A stretch of 64,000 nucleotides of DNA from Aureimonas mangrovi. Its GTDB lineage: Bacteria; Pseudomonadota; Alphaproteobacteria; Rhizobiales; Rhizobiaceae. This document shows positions 54,278 to 64,000 of this stretch, piece by piece. Position numbers and translations under genes: made by a program. The DNA is taken from positions 3,398,001-3,462,000 of the forward strand of contig NZ_CP059692.1 of assembly GCF_014058705.1 (NCBI RefSeq), in the 5' to 3' direction. A model generated the notes under the pieces. The model saw only the letters and a list, made by a program, of their open reading frames with translations. It ran no database searches and had not been told where the DNA came from. Every line of letters starts with the position of its first letter. Position 1 is the stretch's first letter.

Positions 54278-55216
54278 TCAGCGCTTCGCCTCGACCGCAT
54301 CCCAGAACAGCGCAGCGATATCGGCCCCGCCGAAGCGCTTGACCTCGCGGATGCCGGTCGGGGAGGTGACGTTGATCTCGGTCAGATAGTCGCCGATCAC
54401 GTCGATCCCGACGAAAATCTGGCCTCGTTCCTTGAGGGCGGGGCCGATGCGCTCGCAGATCTCGCGCTCGCGGGCCGTCAGCTCGGTCGCCTCAGCGCGC
54501 CCGCCGACATGCATGTTGGATCGCGCATCGGTCTCCGCCGGCACGCGGTTGATCGCCCCGACCGGCTCGCCATCGATGAGGATGATGCGCTTGTCGCCCT
54601 TCCGCACGTCCTTCAGGTAGCGCTGGACGATGAAGGGCTCCCGGAACAGGAGCGCGAAGGTTTCCATGAAGGAGGTGAGGTTGCGGTCCTCGCGCGTCAG
54701 GTGGAAGACGCCGGCGCCGCCATTGCCGTAGAGCGGCTTCATCACGATCTCACCGTGCTCGGCGCGGAAGGCAGCGACCTCCGCCGGATCCTTGGTGATC
54801 AGCGTTTCCGGCATCAGGTCGGTGAACTCGGTGACGAAGATCTTCTCGGGCATGTTGCGCACCCAGGCCGGGTCGTTGACCACGAGCGTCTTCGGGTGGA
54901 TGCGCTCCAGGAGGTGCGTCGAGGTGATGTAGTTCATGTCGAAGGGCGGGTCCTGGCGCAACAGCACCACGTCCATCGTCGAGAGGTCGACGCGCGCGGG
55001 CTCGCCCAGCGTGAAGTGCTTTCCCTGTTCCTCACGGAGGTTCATCGCCTCGACCCGCGCCGAGACGACGCCGTCGCGGAAGGTCAGGCGATCGGGCGTA
55101 TAGTGAAAGAGCTCGTGCCCCCGGCGCTCGGCCTCGAGGCACAGGGCGAAGGTCGAATCGCCCTTGATGGTGATCGAGGAGACATGGTCCATCTGGACCG
55201 CGACCTTCAAAGCCAT
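54278..55216 (-). CDS. gshB: Glutathione synthase
   Basis: The 312-residue ATP-grasp enzyme joins gamma-glutamylcysteine and glycine. Typical segments are [58 protein letters not shown] (ATP grip) and [12 protein letters not shown] (metal and glycine site). Length equals other alphaproteobacterial GshB proteins. In relatives it is next to yraN-rsmI; here kup lies between. Confidence 0.96.
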   Translation of the reverse strand: MALKVAVQMDHVSSITIKGDSTFALCLEAERRGHELFHYTPDRLTFRDGVVSARVEAMNLREEQGKHFTLGEPARVDLSTMDVVLLRQDPPFDMNYITSTHLLERIHPKTLVVNDPAWVRNMPEKIFVTEFTDLMPETLITKDPAEVAAFRAEHGEIVMKPLYGNGGAGVFHLTREDRNLTSFMETFALLFREPFIVQRYLKDVRKGDKRIILIDGEPVGAINRVPAETDARSNMHVGGRAEATELTAREREICERIGPALKERGQIFVGIDVIGDYLTEINVTSPTGIREVKRFGGADIAALFWDAVEAKR

Positions 55217-55281
55217 GACTTCACGTCCTTCGCTGCGCGATGCTGGCCCTTGCGGTACTCAAGCGCGCCGGCTGCCGCAAG

Positions 55282-57174
55282 TCAGATCGCGAGCTGCTGG
55301 CCCATCTCCACGACGCGGTTGGTCGGCAGGCGGTAGAACTGCGTGGCATCGGCCACCTGCCTGTAGAGCGCGATGTAGAGCCGATCCTGCCAGTTCGGCA
55401 TGCCGCGGTGGGCGAGCGCGCGCAGCGAGCGGCGCGACAGGAAGAACGAGGTCTGCATGATCTCGAACTTCAGCCCCTGGCGCTTGGCGAGCGCGAGCGC
55501 GGCCGGCACGTTCGGCTCCTCCATGTAGCCGAAGGTGACGGTCACGCGCTTGAAGCGGTCGTCGATCGGCTCGATCAGGAGGCGGTGCTCGGCGGAGACG
55601 CGCGGCTTGTTGGCCGTCTTGACCGTCAGGATCCAATTCTGCTCGTGCAGCACGCCGTTGTGCTTGATGTTGTGCAGGAGCGAGGACGGGGCGATCAAGG
55701 GATCGCCCGACATGAAGACTGCGGTTCCGGGCGCCGTCGCGGGCTTGGAGCGCCGGAGCATCGCGCACAGTTCCTCCAGCGGCACCGCATCGCGCGCGGC
55801 CTTCTCCTGGACGAGGCGCGTGCCGCGCACGAAGGTGCCCATCGCCAGAAGCAGCACCAGCGCGAGGCCGACGGGCACGTAGCCGCCGGCGACGAACTTC
55901 GTGAGATTGGCACCGAAGAAGACGAACTCCAGCGCCACGATCGGCACCATCACGGCGGCGATGCGCAGGGAGGACCAGTTCCAGGCACGGCGGAACACGA
56001 CGATGGCGAGGATCGACGTCGCCAGCATGTTGCCGGCGACGGCAATGCCGTACGCCCCGGCCAGCTCGCTCGACGTTCCGAAGAAGAGCACCAGCGCGAT
56101 CACGCCGAGGAAGAGGAGGAGGTTGACCTTCGGGATGTAGATCTGGCCGACATGCTCGGCCGAGGTGTGGCGCACCTCCATGCGGGGCAGGAGGCCGAGC
56201 TGCACCGCCTGATGGGTGAGCGAGAAGGCGCCGGTGATGACGGCCTGCGCGGCGATCACCGTCGCCATCGTGGCGAGCACGACGAGCGGAAGCAGCATGG
56301 AGGCCGGGGCGAGGAGGTAGAACGGGTTCTCCAGCGCCTGCGGCTGCGACAGGATCAGCGCCCCCTGCCCCAGATAGTTGAGCGCGAGCGCCGGGAACAC
56401 CACCGTGCTCCAGGCGAGTCGGATCGGCCCGCGCCCGAAATGGCCGAGATCGGCATAGAGGGCTTCGGCGCCCGTGACGGCGAGGAAGACCGTGCCGAGG
56501 ATGGCGAGCGAGACGAGCCCGTGCTCGCGCACGAAGGAGAGCGCCGCCAGCGGGTTGACGGCCGCCAGGATCTGCGGCGCGTCGAAGATGTGCCAGAGCC
56601 CGAGCCCCGCCAGTACCACGAACCAGAGAAGGGTGATCGGGCCGAACAGCCGCGCGATATGCGCCGTGCCATAGGCCTGCGCGGCAAAAAGCGCGGTGAG
56701 GATGACGAGCGTCAGCGGCAACGCCCAGGCGCCGACCTGCGGTGAGACGAGCTTGAGGCCTTCCATCGCCGACAGAACCGAAATGGCCGGGGTGATCAGC
56801 GCATCGCCGTAGAAGAGCGAGGCCGCGACCATGCCGACGGCCAGAAGCGCCGTGGAGCGGCCGGCGTAGCGCTGCGCGAGCGCCAGCAGCGTCAGGACGC
56901 CGCCCTCGCCGTTGTTGTCGGCCTTCAAGATGAGGGCGACGTATTTCAGCGAGACGACGATCGTCAGCGTCCAGAGGAGCAGCGAGACGACGCCGATCAC
57001 CTCCGCCTGCGATATGCCGTCCTCGGCCGCGTGCAGGAGCGATTCACGCAAGGCGTAGAGAGGGCTGGTGCCGATGTCGCCGTAGACGACACCGATGGAG
57101 CCGAGCGTGAGCGCGGCGAAGCTCGGCCGTTCGGACGATGCATCGTCCGTGGCGAGAAGGGGGCTGACCGACAT
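55282..57174 (-). CDS. kup: Kup-family potassium transporter
   Basis: The 630-residue protein has about twelve membrane segments in the first 430 residues and a cytoplasmic C-terminal domain. The signature GSIGVVYGDIGTSPLYALRE lies near residue 26. Kup is a low-affinity potassium/proton symporter, important at low pH or high osmolarity. The 156 bases upstream hold no recognised regulatory element. Confidence 0.95.
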   Translation of the reverse strand: MSVSPLLATDDASSERPSFAALTLGSIGVVYGDIGTSPLYALRESLLHAAEDGISQAEVIGVVSLLLWTLTIVVSLKYVALILKADNNGEGGVLTLLALAQRYAGRSTALLAVGMVAASLFYGDALITPAISVLSAMEGLKLVSPQVGAWALPLTLVILTALFAAQAYGTAHIARLFGPITLLWFVVLAGLGLWHIFDAPQILAAVNPLAALSFVREHGLVSLAILGTVFLAVTGAEALYADLGHFGRGPIRLAWSTVVFPALALNYLGQGALILSQPQALENPFYLLAPASMLLPLVVLATMATVIAAQAVITGAFSLTHQAVQLGLLPRMEVRHTSAEHVGQIYIPKVNLLLFLGVIALVLFFGTSSELAGAYGIAVAGNMLATSILAIVVFRRAWNWSSLRIAAVMVPIVALEFVFFGANLTKFVAGGYVPVGLALVLLLAMGTFVRGTRLVQEKAARDAVPLEELCAMLRRSKPATAPGTAVFMSGDPLIAPSSLLHNIKHNGVLHEQNWILTVKTANKPRVSAEHRLLIEPIDDRFKRVTVTFGYMEEPNVPAALALAKRQGLKFEIMQTSFFLSRRSLRALAHRGMPNWQDRLYIALYRQVADATQFYRLPTNRVVEMGQQLAI

Positions 57175-57330
57175 GGGTCTTGATCTCGGAAAGATGAGGC
57201 GGCGGTCCGATCGTCGGACGGCGTGCTGCGCCTGATGCCTCGGGTTGGGGCCGATGAATGCTTGCCGTGGGCCGCGATCGACCGTCGCGCCATTGTGCCT
57301 TCGATGGAGATGCGGCGTAACAACGCTCGC

Positions 57331-57705
57331 TCAGGGGCGCGGTTCCCACGCGCCGGCCAGATGGCGGGGCCAACGGCGCGGCAGGACTGCGACGATATCG
57401 AAGCGGAGGGATATGTGGTGGGCATCCGGTTGGCGCGCAAGCCAGAGATCGGCCGCAGCCTCGATGCGCCTGCGTGAGGCGGGCGTCACGGCATCGATCG
57501 CCAAGGCGAGGCTGCCGCGCGCCTTGACCTCGACGATCGCCACCGTCGAGCCGCGCCGGGCGACGAGGTCGATCTCGCCGAGCGAGGTGCGGTGTCGCAT
57601 TTCGATGATGCGATAGCCCTTCAGGCGCAACGCCCAGGCGGCAAGACGTTCCGCACGATGCCCCTTGGCGAAGAAGCGTCGCCGTCGATCGGCGCCGGCC
57701 TTCAA
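57331..57705 (-). CDS. yraN: YraN (UPF0102) family protein
   Basis: The 124-residue protein has the PD-(D/E)xK-like nuclease fold seen in this family: [25 protein letters not shown], with Glu, Asp and Glu-x-Lys as the likely metal site. No biochemical role is established. The TTG start at 57705 overlaps the rsmI stop (TTGA), so the two are coupled; rsmI-yraN adjacency is conserved in Proteobacteria. Confidence 0.88.
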   Translation of the reverse strand: MKAGADRRRRFFAKGHRAERLAAWALRLKGYRIIEMRHRTSLGEIDLVARRGSTVAIVEVKARGSLALAIDAVTPASRRRIEAAADLWLARQPDAHHISLRFDIVAVLPRRWPRHLAGAWEPRP

Positions 57706-58595
57706 TCCTTCGCCTTCAGCGCGAGTGCCATGGCGTAGAGCTCGCGCTTGGGCAGCCCCGTAAGCCTCACGGCCTCGGCGGCAGCCTGCGCGGGCTTCAT
57801 CTCGGCCAGAAGCCCGGCGAGGATCGCCTCGGCGTCGGCGCCCTCCGCAGCTTCCTCGGCGGCCGGCGGGCCGACGCAGACGACGATCTCTCCGCGCACG
57901 CGCTCCATAGCGTCGAAGGCGGCGGCGAGTTCGGACAGGGCGCCGCGATAGACGGTCTCGTGCATCTTCGTCAGTTCGCGGCAGACAGCCGCGGGACGGT
58001 CGCCGAGGACGCCGGCCATGTCATGAAGGCCGGCGGCGACGCGATTGGGCGATTCGAAGAAGATCAGCGTGCCCGGCACGCGTGCCAGCGCTTCCAGGCG
58101 TTTGCGCCGCGCCGTCTCCTTGCTCGGCAGGAAGCCGGCGAAGAAGAAGGCGTCTGACGGCAGGCCGCTGGCGAGGAGCGCGGCCAACGGGGCGGAGGCG
58201 CCCGGCACGGGCACGACAGCGATCCCCGCCTCCAGCGCACGCTCGACGAGCCGGAAGCCGGGATCGGAAACGAGGGGCGTGCCGGCATCCGATGCCAGCG
58301 CGACCGACTTGCCGGCCGTCAACTCGGCCAACAGCGCCTCGCCGGCTGCCGCCTCGTTGTGCTCGTGATAGGAGACGGGCCGCCGGTCGATGGCGAAACG
58401 CTGCAGGAGCTTGGCGGTGACACGCGTATCCTCGCAGGCCAGGATGTCGGCGCCGGCCAGGACCTCCAGCGCCCGCAGCGTGATGTCCGAGAGGTTTCCG
58501 ATGGGCGTCGCGACGAGATAGAGGCCCGGCGCGGGGCGCGGGGCCGGCACGGATTGCCCGCGAAGCAGGAAGGAAGGAGGACGCGCCTCGCTCAT
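57702..58595 (-). CDS. rsmI: 16S rRNA (cytidine 1402-2'-O)-methyltransferase
   Basis: The 297-residue enzyme methylates the ribose of C1402 in the ribosomal P site. Motifs are [34 protein letters not shown] (SAM binding, tetrapyrrole-methylase fold) and FFESPNR. AGGAAGGAGGAC lies before the ATG at 58595. Its start slightly overlaps the stop of the upstream ynfA gene. Confidence 0.94.
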   Translation of the reverse strand: MSEARPPSFLLRGQSVPAPRPAPGLYLVATPIGNLSDITLRALEVLAGADILACEDTRVTAKLLQRFAIDRRPVSYHEHNEAAAGEALLAELTAGKSVALASDAGTPLVSDPGFRLVERALEAGIAVVPVPGASAPLAALLASGLPSDAFFFAGFLPSKETARRKRLEALARVPGTLIFFESPNRVAAGLHDMAGVLGDRPAAVCRELTKMHETVYRGALSELAAAFDAMERVRGEIVVCVGPPAAEEAAEGADAEAILAGLLAEMKPAQAAAEAVRLTGLPKRELYAMALALKAKD

Positions 58596-58915
58596 GCCGG
58601 GCGGGGCGCCCAGAGGATGACGGCGGCGCCGACGAGGCAGAGCGCCGTTCCGGCGAGGTCGAAGCGATCGGGCATGGCGCGCTCCACGAGCCAGAGCCAC
58701 ATCAGGGATGCAAGGATATAGACCCCGCCATAGGCGGCATAGGCGCGGCCCGCATGGGCGGCGTCGACCTGCGTCAAAAGGAAGGCGAAAAGGGCGAGCG
58801 CCGCCATTCCGGGCGCCAGCCACAGGATCGAGGCGCCCTGCCGCCACCATGCCCAGAAGGCGAAGCAGCCGGCGATCTCGGCGAGCGCCGCGCCCCCATA
58901 GAAGACAAAGCTCAC
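58592..58915 (-). CDS. YnfA/UPF0060 family small membrane protein
   Basis: The 107-residue protein has four membrane segments and the family opening ([20 protein letters not shown]) and [18 protein letters not shown]. The length equals YnfA. GTG at 58915 overlaps the hemW stop (GTGA), fixing the start. The family resembles SMR drug efflux proteins, but its transport role is not established. Confidence 0.9.
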   Translation of the reverse strand: MSFVFYGGAALAEIAGCFAFWAWWRQGASILWLAPGMAALALFAFLLTQVDAAHAGRAYAAYGGVYILASLMWLWLVERAMPDRFDLAGTALCLVGAAVILWAPRPA

Positions 58916-60111
58916 GCCAGATCCGCCACGACGGCGTCCAGCACCAGCATGCCGGCTGGCGTCGCGCGGATGCGGTCCCGGCCAAGGCGTTCGATCATGC
59001 CGTGACGTTTGAGATCGGCCTCGACGACGGGATCGACGTCGCGCCCCGTCAGCGAACGCCAGCGCTTGAGGTCGAGCCCTTCCACGAGCCGCAAACCCAT
59101 CAGCAGCATCTCGTCGGCCTGCTCCGAAGGGCCCAGCGGCTCGTCGTCGGCGATGCCCGCGTCCCAGTCCTCGACCATCTTCAGCCAAGTCTCGGGATGC
59201 TTCTCGTTGGAGAGCGCGTGGCGCAGCCCGTCCGCGCCCTCGAGGCGGCCGTGCGCACCGGGGCCGATGCCGGCATACAAGCCATAGCGCCAGTAGGTGA
59301 GGTTGTGGCGCGATTCCGCGCCCGGCACCGCGTGGTTGGAAATCTCGTAGGCCGGCAGGCCACGCGCCGCCGTCAGGCGCTGCGTCGCCTCGTAGAGATC
59401 GGCCGAAAGGTCGCCGTCCGGCACGACGAGCTTGCCCGCCTTGTGCAGGGCGTAGAAGGCGGTGCCTTCCTCGATCGTCAGCTGGTAGAGAGAGAGATGG
59501 TCGGCGGCCAGATCCATCGCGCGGGAAAGCTCGGTCTCCCAGGCCTCCACCGTCTGGTCGGGGCGCGCGTAGATCAGGTCGAAGGAGAGACGCGGGAAAA
59601 TCTCTCGCGCGAGCCTGATGGCGCCGAGCGCCTGATCGACGTCATGCAGCCGGCCGAGACGCCGCAGGTCGGGATCGTTGAGCGCCTGCACGCCGAGAGA
59701 GACGCGGTTGACGCCGGCCGCGCGATAGCCGCGAAAGCGCTCCGCCTCCACCGAGGAGGGATTGGCCTCCAGCGTGATCTCCGCCCCGTCCTCCACGGTC
59801 CAGTTGGCGGCAACGGCCTCGAGGATGGCGGCGACCGTTCCCGGCTCCATCAGCGAGGGCGTGCCGCCGCCGAGGAAGATCGACGTCACGCGCTGGCCGG
59901 GCGAGCGGCGCGCCATCTCGGCGATCTCGCGCGCGAAGGCGGCGACGTAGCGCTTCTGGTCCACCGGCTGGTGGCGAACGTGGGAATTGAAGTCGCAATA
60001 GGGGCATTTGGCCGCGCAGAACGGCCAGTGGACGTAGACGCCGAAGCCCGGATCGCCGGCTGGCGGCGTGAAAGGACGGATCGCCGTCAGCTTGCCCGTG
60101 TGCGCGTTCAT
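58912..60111 (-). CDS. hemW: Radical SAM haem chaperone HemW
   Basis: The 399-residue radical SAM protein has the CxxxCxxC cluster at Cys32, Cys36 and Cys39 ([11 protein letters not shown]), the HemW feature that separates it from HemN, and a C-terminal HemN-type domain. It binds haem and delivers it to membrane haem proteins. The ATG at 60111 overlaps the stop of rdgB (60108), giving a coupled chain rdgB-hemW-ynfA-rsmI-yraN. Confidence 0.94.
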   Translation of the reverse strand: MNAHTGKLTAIRPFTPPAGDPGFGVYVHWPFCAAKCPYCDFNSHVRHQPVDQKRYVAAFAREIAEMARRSPGQRVTSIFLGGGTPSLMEPGTVAAILEAVAANWTVEDGAEITLEANPSSVEAERFRGYRAAGVNRVSLGVQALNDPDLRRLGRLHDVDQALGAIRLAREIFPRLSFDLIYARPDQTVEAWETELSRAMDLAADHLSLYQLTIEEGTAFYALHKAGKLVVPDGDLSADLYEATQRLTAARGLPAYEISNHAVPGAESRHNLTYWRYGLYAGIGPGAHGRLEGADGLRHALSNEKHPETWLKMVEDWDAGIADDEPLGPSEQADEMLLMGLRLVEGLDLKRWRSLTGRDVDPVVEADLKRHGMIERLGRDRIRATPAGMLVLDAVVADLA

Positions 60112-60737
60112 GAGACGCCGAGCGCCTCCTTCGCGAAGAGCCGAAAGGCGCGGGCGCGATGCGAGAGAGCGTGCGCCTGTCCGGGCGCCCAGCCGTGCTT
60201 CTCCTCCGCGCTCATCTCGCCGAAGGTGCGCTCTTGGCCTTCCGGCCGGAACATCGGATCGTAGCCGAACCCGAGCGCGCCGCGTGGCGGCCAGACGAGC
60301 GTTCCCTCGATCTCGCCACGGAAAAGGCGCGTCGCGCCGTCCGGGGTCGCGAGACACAGGACGGCGACGAAGCGGCCGGTGCGGTCGGCGGAGCGTTCGA
60401 GCTTCTCGTTCACCTGCGCCATCGCCCTGGCAAAGTCCTTGTTCGGCCCGGCCCAGCGGGCCGAATAGATGCCGGGATCGCCGCTGAGCGCATCGACCGC
60501 GAGGCCGGAATCGTCCGACAGAGCGGCAAGGCCCGTCGCGCGGGCCGCGGCCAGCGCCTTGATCTGCGCGTTCTCCTCGAAGGTCGAGCCGGTCTCCTCG
60601 GGCTCGGGCAGGCCCTTGTCGGCCGCCGAGACGACCTCGAAGCCGAGCGGCCCGAGAAGATCGCGGAATTCGGCGATCTTGCCGGCGTTGTGGCTCGCCA
60701 CGAGTAGCGGCCCGGCCTCGGGATCGAGAAGCGTCAT
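60108..60737 (-). CDS. rdgB: XTP/dITP diphosphatase (RdgB/HAM1)
   Basis: The 209-residue pyrophosphatase removes deaminated purine triphosphates. Visible motifs are [36 protein letters not shown] and FGYDPMF. The ATG at 60737 is used; a GTG six codons upstream (60755) is possible and neither has a good ribosome site. It lies 47 bases downstream of rph. Confidence 0.94.
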   Translation of the reverse strand: MTLLDPEAGPLLVASHNAGKIAEFRDLLGPLGFEVVSAADKGLPEPEETGSTFEENAQIKALAAARATGLAALSDDSGLAVDALSGDPGIYSARWAGPNKDFARAMAQVNEKLERSADRTGRFVAVLCLATPDGATRLFRGEIEGTLVWPPRGALGFGYDPMFRPEGQERTFGEMSAEEKHGWAPGQAHALSHRARAFRLFAKEALGVS

Positions 60738-60784
60738 GTCGTCCGTCCGTTCCACGAGAAGCGTTGTCGCTCCTCGAAATAGCC

Positions 60785-61507
60785 TCAGCCTTGCGCGAGC
60801 GCCTCGCGCTGCTTGTCCACCAGCGTCGCGATGCCGGCCTTGGCGAGGCCGAGGAGCGCCTGCAGCTCGGCCTCCGAGAAGGGCTCGCCCTCGGCCGTGC
60901 CCTGGATCTCCACGATGCCGCCCCGCCCGGTCATGACGAAATTGGCGTCGGTGCCGGCAGAGGAATCCTCCAGATAGTCGAGATCGAGCACCGGCGTGCC
61001 GTCGTGGATGCCGCAGGAGATGGCGGCGACGTGGTCCTTCAGGACCCTATCGCGCTTGACCATGCCGCGGGTCTCCATCCACGCAAGACAGTCCGCCAGC
61101 GCGACGAAGGCGCCCGTGATGGAGGCCGTGCGCGTGCCGCCATCGGCCTGCAGGACGTCGCAGTCGAGCGAGATCTGGCGCTCGCCGAGCGCTTCGAGAT
61201 CGACCACGGCGCGCAGGGAGCGGCCGATCAGGCGCTGGATCTCCTGCGTGCGGCCGGACTGCTTGCCGGATGAGGCCTCGCGGCGCATGCGCTCGTGCGT
61301 GGCGCGCGGCAGCATGCCGTACTCGGCCGTCACCCAGCCGCGACCGGAATTCTTCAGCCATCCCGGCACGCGCTCCTCGAGGCTCGCCGTGCACAGGACG
61401 TGCGTGTCGCCGAACTTGACGAGGCAGGAGCCTTCCGCGTGGCGCGAGAAGCCCCGCTCGAGGGACACGTCGCGCAATTGGTCGCTGGCGCGTTTGGAAG
61501 GCCGCAT
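60785..61507 (-). CDS. rph: Ribonuclease PH
   Basis: The 240-residue phosphorolytic exonuclease trims tRNA 3' ends. It opens [20 protein letters not shown], has [14 protein letters not shown] and [15 protein letters not shown], and the length is standard, so the C-terminal helices are complete (unlike the truncated rph of E. coli K-12). It is divergent from hrcA, an order typical of Hyphomicrobiales. Confidence 0.96.
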   Translation of the reverse strand: MRPSKRASDQLRDVSLERGFSRHAEGSCLVKFGDTHVLCTASLEERVPGWLKNSGRGWVTAEYGMLPRATHERMRREASSGKQSGRTQEIQRLIGRSLRAVVDLEALGERQISLDCDVLQADGGTRTASITGAFVALADCLAWMETRGMVKRDRVLKDHVAAISCGIHDGTPVLDLDYLEDSSAGTDANFVMTGRGGIVEIQGTAEGEPFSEAELQALLGLAKAGIATLVDKQREALAQG

Positions 61508-61598
61508 AAGGGTCTCGCTTCGATCTTTCGGGTCCGGGATGGGCGCTCCTTAACGCTTCACGCCGCTGTGGGCAAAGGAATTGCGTTACCTTGCGCGC

Positions 61599-61627
61599 TT
61601 GGCGCCGGGGCACGGCGTTCCTATAGT
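61599..61627 (+). promoter_or_regulatory. Candidate hrcA promoter giving a leaderless message
   Basis: TTGGCG (61599-61604) and TATAGT (61622-61627) are separated by 17 bases. Transcription should start about six to seven bases after the -10, which coincides with the hrcA ATG at 61634. No Shine-Dalgarno sequence lies upstream of the ATG, consistent with a leaderless mRNA. No CIRCE operator is seen here. Confidence 0.55.
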
Positions 61628-61633
61628 CTGGTC

Positions 61634-62770
61634 ATGGCGTTCACGGCGCAGTTTTCGGGCAATCACAACAGGCTGGCAGGGCTCGCGGCGCCTCACCCGC
61701 TGGATGAGCGCGCGCGCGAGATCTTTCGGCTGATCGTCGACACCTATCTGGAATCGGGCGAGCCGGTGGGCTCGCGCAACCTTTCGCGCCTCCTGTCGAC
61801 CGCGCTCTCGCCGGCCTCGATCCGCAACGTGATGAGCGATCTCGAGCAGCTCGGCCTCATCTACGCACCGCACGTCTCGGCCGGCCGCCTGCCGACGGAG
61901 ACCGGCCTTCGCTTCTTCGTCGACGCCTTCCTGGAAACCGGCGATATGGGTCCGGGCGAGCGCGACGAGATCGAGGAGAAGGCCCGCGCGATGGGCGACG
62001 GGCGCGGTGTCGAGACACTGCTCACAGAGGCGAGCCAGCTTCTCTCCGGGCTGTCGCGCGGGGCCGGCCTGGTGGTCACCGCCAAGTCCGACCTTCGGCT
62101 GAAGCACATCGAGTTCATCCGGTTGGAGCCGACAAGGGCGCTCGCCGTCCTCGTCGGCGAGAACGGCGACGTCGAGAACCGCATCGTCGAACTGCCGGCC
62201 GGCGTCACCGCCTCGCAGCTCGTGGAGGCCGGCAATTTCCTCAACGCCCATGTCGTCGGGCGCACCATCGGCGAGGCGCGTGCCAGCGTCGAGACGATGA
62301 AGGTCGAGACGGCGAGCGCTCTCGACGCGCTGTCGCGCGAACTCGTGGAGGCCGGCCTCGCGGTCTGGTCCGGGGCGGCGCAGGGTCAGCCCTCCCGGCT
62401 CATCGTCCGCGGGCGCGCCAACCTTCTGGAGAATGTCACGGCAAGCGAGGATCTCGAACGGCTGCGGCACCTGTTCGACGATCTGGAGACGCAGAACTCC
62501 ATCGTGGAACTCCTCGACCTCGCCGAGACGGGCAACGGGGTTCGCATCTTCATCGGCTCGGAGAACAAGCTCTTCTCCCTGTCCGGCTCCTCCCTGGTCA
62601 TCGCGCCCTATACGGACGGCGCCGAGCGCGTTGTCGGGGCTGTCGGCGTCATCGGGCCGACGCGGCTGAACTATCGGCGCATCGTGCCGATGGTCGACTA
62701 CACCGCCCGTCTCGTCTCGCGTCTACTCGGCGAGGGCGGCGCGCCCGGTCGTCCCCCATCGCGGCCTTGA
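61634..62770 (+). CDS. hrcA: Heat-inducible transcription repressor HrcA
   Basis: The 378-residue repressor binds CIRCE elements of groE and dnaK operons and needs GroEL to fold. The N-terminal winged helix ([20 protein letters not shown], then [17 protein letters not shown]) is followed by a GAF-like and dimerisation region ending with [20 protein letters not shown]. The ATG at 61634 is just seven bases after a TATAGT -10 box. grpE follows after 120 bases. Confidence 0.96.
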   Translation: MAFTAQFSGNHNRLAGLAAPHPLDERAREIFRLIVDTYLESGEPVGSRNLSRLLSTALSPASIRNVMSDLEQLGLIYAPHVSAGRLPTETGLRFFVDAFLETGDMGPGERDEIEEKARAMGDGRGVETLLTEASQLLSGLSRGAGLVVTAKSDLRLKHIEFIRLEPTRALAVLVGENGDVENRIVELPAGVTASQLVEAGNFLNAHVVGRTIGEARASVETMKVETASALDALSRELVEAGLAVWSGAAQGQPSRLIVRGRANLLENVTASEDLERLRHLFDDLETQNSIVELLDLAETGNGVRIFIGSENKLFSLSGSSLVIAPYTDGAERVVGAVGVIGPTRLNYRRIVPMVDYTARLVSRLLGEGGAPGRPPSRP

Positions 62771-62890
62771 TTTCGGTCGTTGCGCGTTCGATATCGGGGA
62801 CGAAAATCATCACGCCCCGCTCCCGAACGCCCGGACAGAACCGACCGGCGCCCAAGACGCGGGACGACACAAGCGGAGTTTCCTGACGCG

Positions 62891-63571
62891 ATGACGACGA
62901 GCGACATTCGGAACAGCCAGCGCCCCGACCATCAGGCCGAAACGGGCGAGCCGATGGCGACCGAGGGCGCGCGCCAGGCGGGCGAAGAGGCCGCCACCGG
63001 CGAAGCCGGCGCGTGGGCCGAGGGCGCGGCGGAGGCAGACCGGGCGCGCATTGCCGAGCTCGAGGCCGAGAACGCCGACGTGAAGGACCGCCTCCTGCGC
63101 CTCGCAGCCGACATGGAGAACCTGCGGCGGCGCACCGAGCGCGAGATCAAGGACGCCCGCCAGTTCGCGGTCGCCAATTTCGCGCGGGACATGCTGGCCG
63201 TCGCCGACAATCTCGACCGGGCCCTCGCCGCTTTGCCCAAGGATGCGCACGAGACCGGCGATCCCGGCTATGCCGCGCTCGTCGAGGGGGTCGAGATGAC
63301 CGGCCGCTCGATGCTCTCCTCGCTGGAGCGCCACGGCGTGAAGAAGCTCGAGCCGCAGGGCCAGCGTTTCGATCCGAATTTCCATCAGGCCATGTTCGAG
63401 GTCCCGGACGGGAGCATCCCCGCCGGCACCGTCGTCCAAGTGGTGCAGGATGGCTACGCCATCGGCGAGCGCGTGCTGCGCCCCGCGATGGTCGGCGTCT
63501 CCAAGGGCGGCGCCAAGCCGGGCCTCTCGCCCAAGCCCGGCGTGCCGGACGAAAGCACCAAGGACGCCTGA
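62891..63571 (+). CDS. grpE: Nucleotide exchange factor GrpE
   Basis: The 226-residue co-chaperone releases ADP from DnaK. A disordered acidic N-terminus leads into the long dimerising helix ([20 protein letters not shown]) and the beta-wing domain ([29 protein letters not shown]). No sigma-32-type promoter or CIRCE is evident in the 120 bases upstream, so it may be transcribed from the hrcA promoter. Confidence 0.96.
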   Translation: MTTSDIRNSQRPDHQAETGEPMATEGARQAGEEAATGEAGAWAEGAAEADRARIAELEAENADVKDRLLRLAADMENLRRRTEREIKDARQFAVANFARDMLAVADNLDRALAALPKDAHETGDPGYAALVEGVEMTGRSMLSSLERHGVKKLEPQGQRFDPNFHQAMFEVPDGSIPAGTVVQVVQDGYAIGERVLRPAMVGVSKGGAKPGLSPKPGVPDESTKDA

Positions 63572-63594
63572 GGCATTCAGGCGACGCGAAATCG

Positions 63595-63622
63595 AAGGCG
63601 GCCGTCGGCCGCCTTTCTCTTT
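63595..63622 (+). terminator. Rho-independent terminator after grpE
   Basis: AAGGCGGCC (63595-63603) and GGCCGCCTT (63607-63615) pair perfectly around a GTC loop and are followed by TTCTCTTT. It lies 24 bases after the grpE stop and should end the hrcA-grpE transcript. Confidence 0.92.
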
Positions 63623-63745
63623 AGAGCGCCACGCGTCCTCTCGAACACGCATAGGTCGCTCCAGTGCCGATGCAGTGGGTATGGCCGCGCGCCCGCCGCG
63701 CCATATCTTCTGCCGCGTTGCAGCGGCACCAGAAGAGGCAGGAAC

Positions 63746-64000
63746 ATGCGGCTTGAAGGCAATGTCGCCATCGTCACCGGCGCGGCATCGGGCATCGGGA
63801 AGGCCATCGCGAAACACTACGCCGCCGAGGGCGCGCGCGTGGCGATCGCCGACCTCAACGGCGAGGCGGCCCGCGCCGCTGCCGACGAGATCGGCACCAA
63901 CGCGATCGGCCTGACGATGGACGTCACCGACGAGGCGGCCGTGAACGCCGGCGTCGAGGAGACCGTGAAGCGCTTCGGTCGCATCGACACGATGGTGGCG
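63746..64000 (+). CDS. Short-chain dehydrogenase, N-terminal part
   Basis: Eighty-five codons are present before the window ends. MRLEGNVAIVTGAASGIGKA gives the Rossmann motif TGAASGIG at residues 11-18, and DLNGEAA and DVTDEAAV follow as in NAD-dependent SDRs. AGGCAGGAAC precedes the ATG. The catalytic Tyr-Lys lies beyond the window, so the substrate cannot be assigned; 3-hydroxybutyrate dehydrogenase-like enzymes have similar openings. Confidence 0.88.
   Translation, partial: MRLEGNVAIVTGAASGIGKAIAKHYAAEGARVAIADLNGEAARAAADEIGTNAIGLTMDVTDEAAVNAGVEETVKRFGRIDTMVA

Noticed and set aside
62771-62890. CIRCE or sigma-32 promoter before grpE
   Set aside because: No TTAGCACTC-N9-GAGTGCTAA-type repeat and no heat-shock consensus could be found in the 120 bases.
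1-64000. CRISPR arrays, insertion sequences or prophage genes
   Set aside because: No regularly spaced direct repeats, terminal inverted repeats with a transposase, or phage structural genes were seen.

Overview
The window is a GC-rich (roughly two thirds G+C, judged by eye) chromosomal segment of an alphaproteobacterium, most likely of the Hyphomicrobiales (Rhizobiales). Evidence for this is the SmoFGK/SmoS/MtlK polyol operon, the gene order rdgB-rph-hrcA-grpE, the infC-rpmI-rplT cluster with an AUU-initiated infC, the dapB-gpmA and glk neighbourhoods, and candidate Irr-type iron boxes. I cannot name a genus. There is no prophage, transposase, integrase or CRISPR array, and no gap between genes longer than about 270 bases.

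Layout. 1-7184: polyol import and catabolism (ABC permeases and ATPase, sorbitol dehydrogenase, mannitol dehydrogenase, D-ribulokinase-like FGGY kinase, fructokinase), all on + and closely packed. 7237-12092: a 1,128-residue molybdopterin oxidoreductase fused to a flavin/2Fe-2S reductase, then an AtoE-type short-chain fatty acid transporter. 12132-20343: an iron island with a complete catecholate-type siderophore ABC importer on -, an AT-rich divergent regulatory region, a 62-codon remnant that looks like a TonB-dependent receptor with its middle deleted, and a ferric iron importer fbpC-fbpA-fbpB on +. 20576-20888: tRNA-Phe and tRNA-Thr. 20937-28067: cell-envelope glucan region, with an MBOAT/SGNH-like acyltransfer pair on - facing away from opgG-opgH on +, and three small uncharacterised genes. 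28064-36778: cobT, a TSUP permease, cupin, SDR, gpmA, dapB, an MsbA-like exporter, glucokinase and a murein endopeptidase. 36881-44958: translation cluster (infC, rpmI, rplT, pheS, pheT) interrupted by two accessory insertions, an hxlR/SDR/Rid module between rplT and pheS and a membrane protein plus BrnT-BrnA toxin-antitoxin pair between pheS and pheT. 45183-55216: alpha/beta hydrolase, two endonuclease III homologues, an O6-alkylguanine methyltransferase, adenosine kinase-like protein, GST, YifB/ComM, an SH3 protein with an Arg/Asp repeat tail and glutathione synthase. 55282-64000: Kup, YraN, RsmI, YnfA, HemW, RdgB, RNase PH, HrcA, GrpE and the start of an SDR.

How the genes work together. 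The first block turns imported hexitols and probably pentitols into fructose 6-phosphate and ribulose 5-phosphate. The iron island supplies siderophore-bound and free ferric iron, but its own outer-membrane receptor seems to have been lost. The opgGH block makes osmoregulated periplasmic glucans, and the neighbouring MBOAT pair may decorate them. The last third is mostly conserved housekeeping: nucleotide-pool sanitation, tRNA and rRNA maturation, haem-protein assembly and the heat-shock repressor with its co-chaperone.

The observations I would check first are a perfect 22-bp inverted repeat (3-base loop) inside the siderophore-binding protein gene, the TonB-receptor remnant next to it, the molybdoenzyme-reductase fusion, the acyltransferase pair beside opgGH, and the toxin-antitoxin pair between pheS and pheT.
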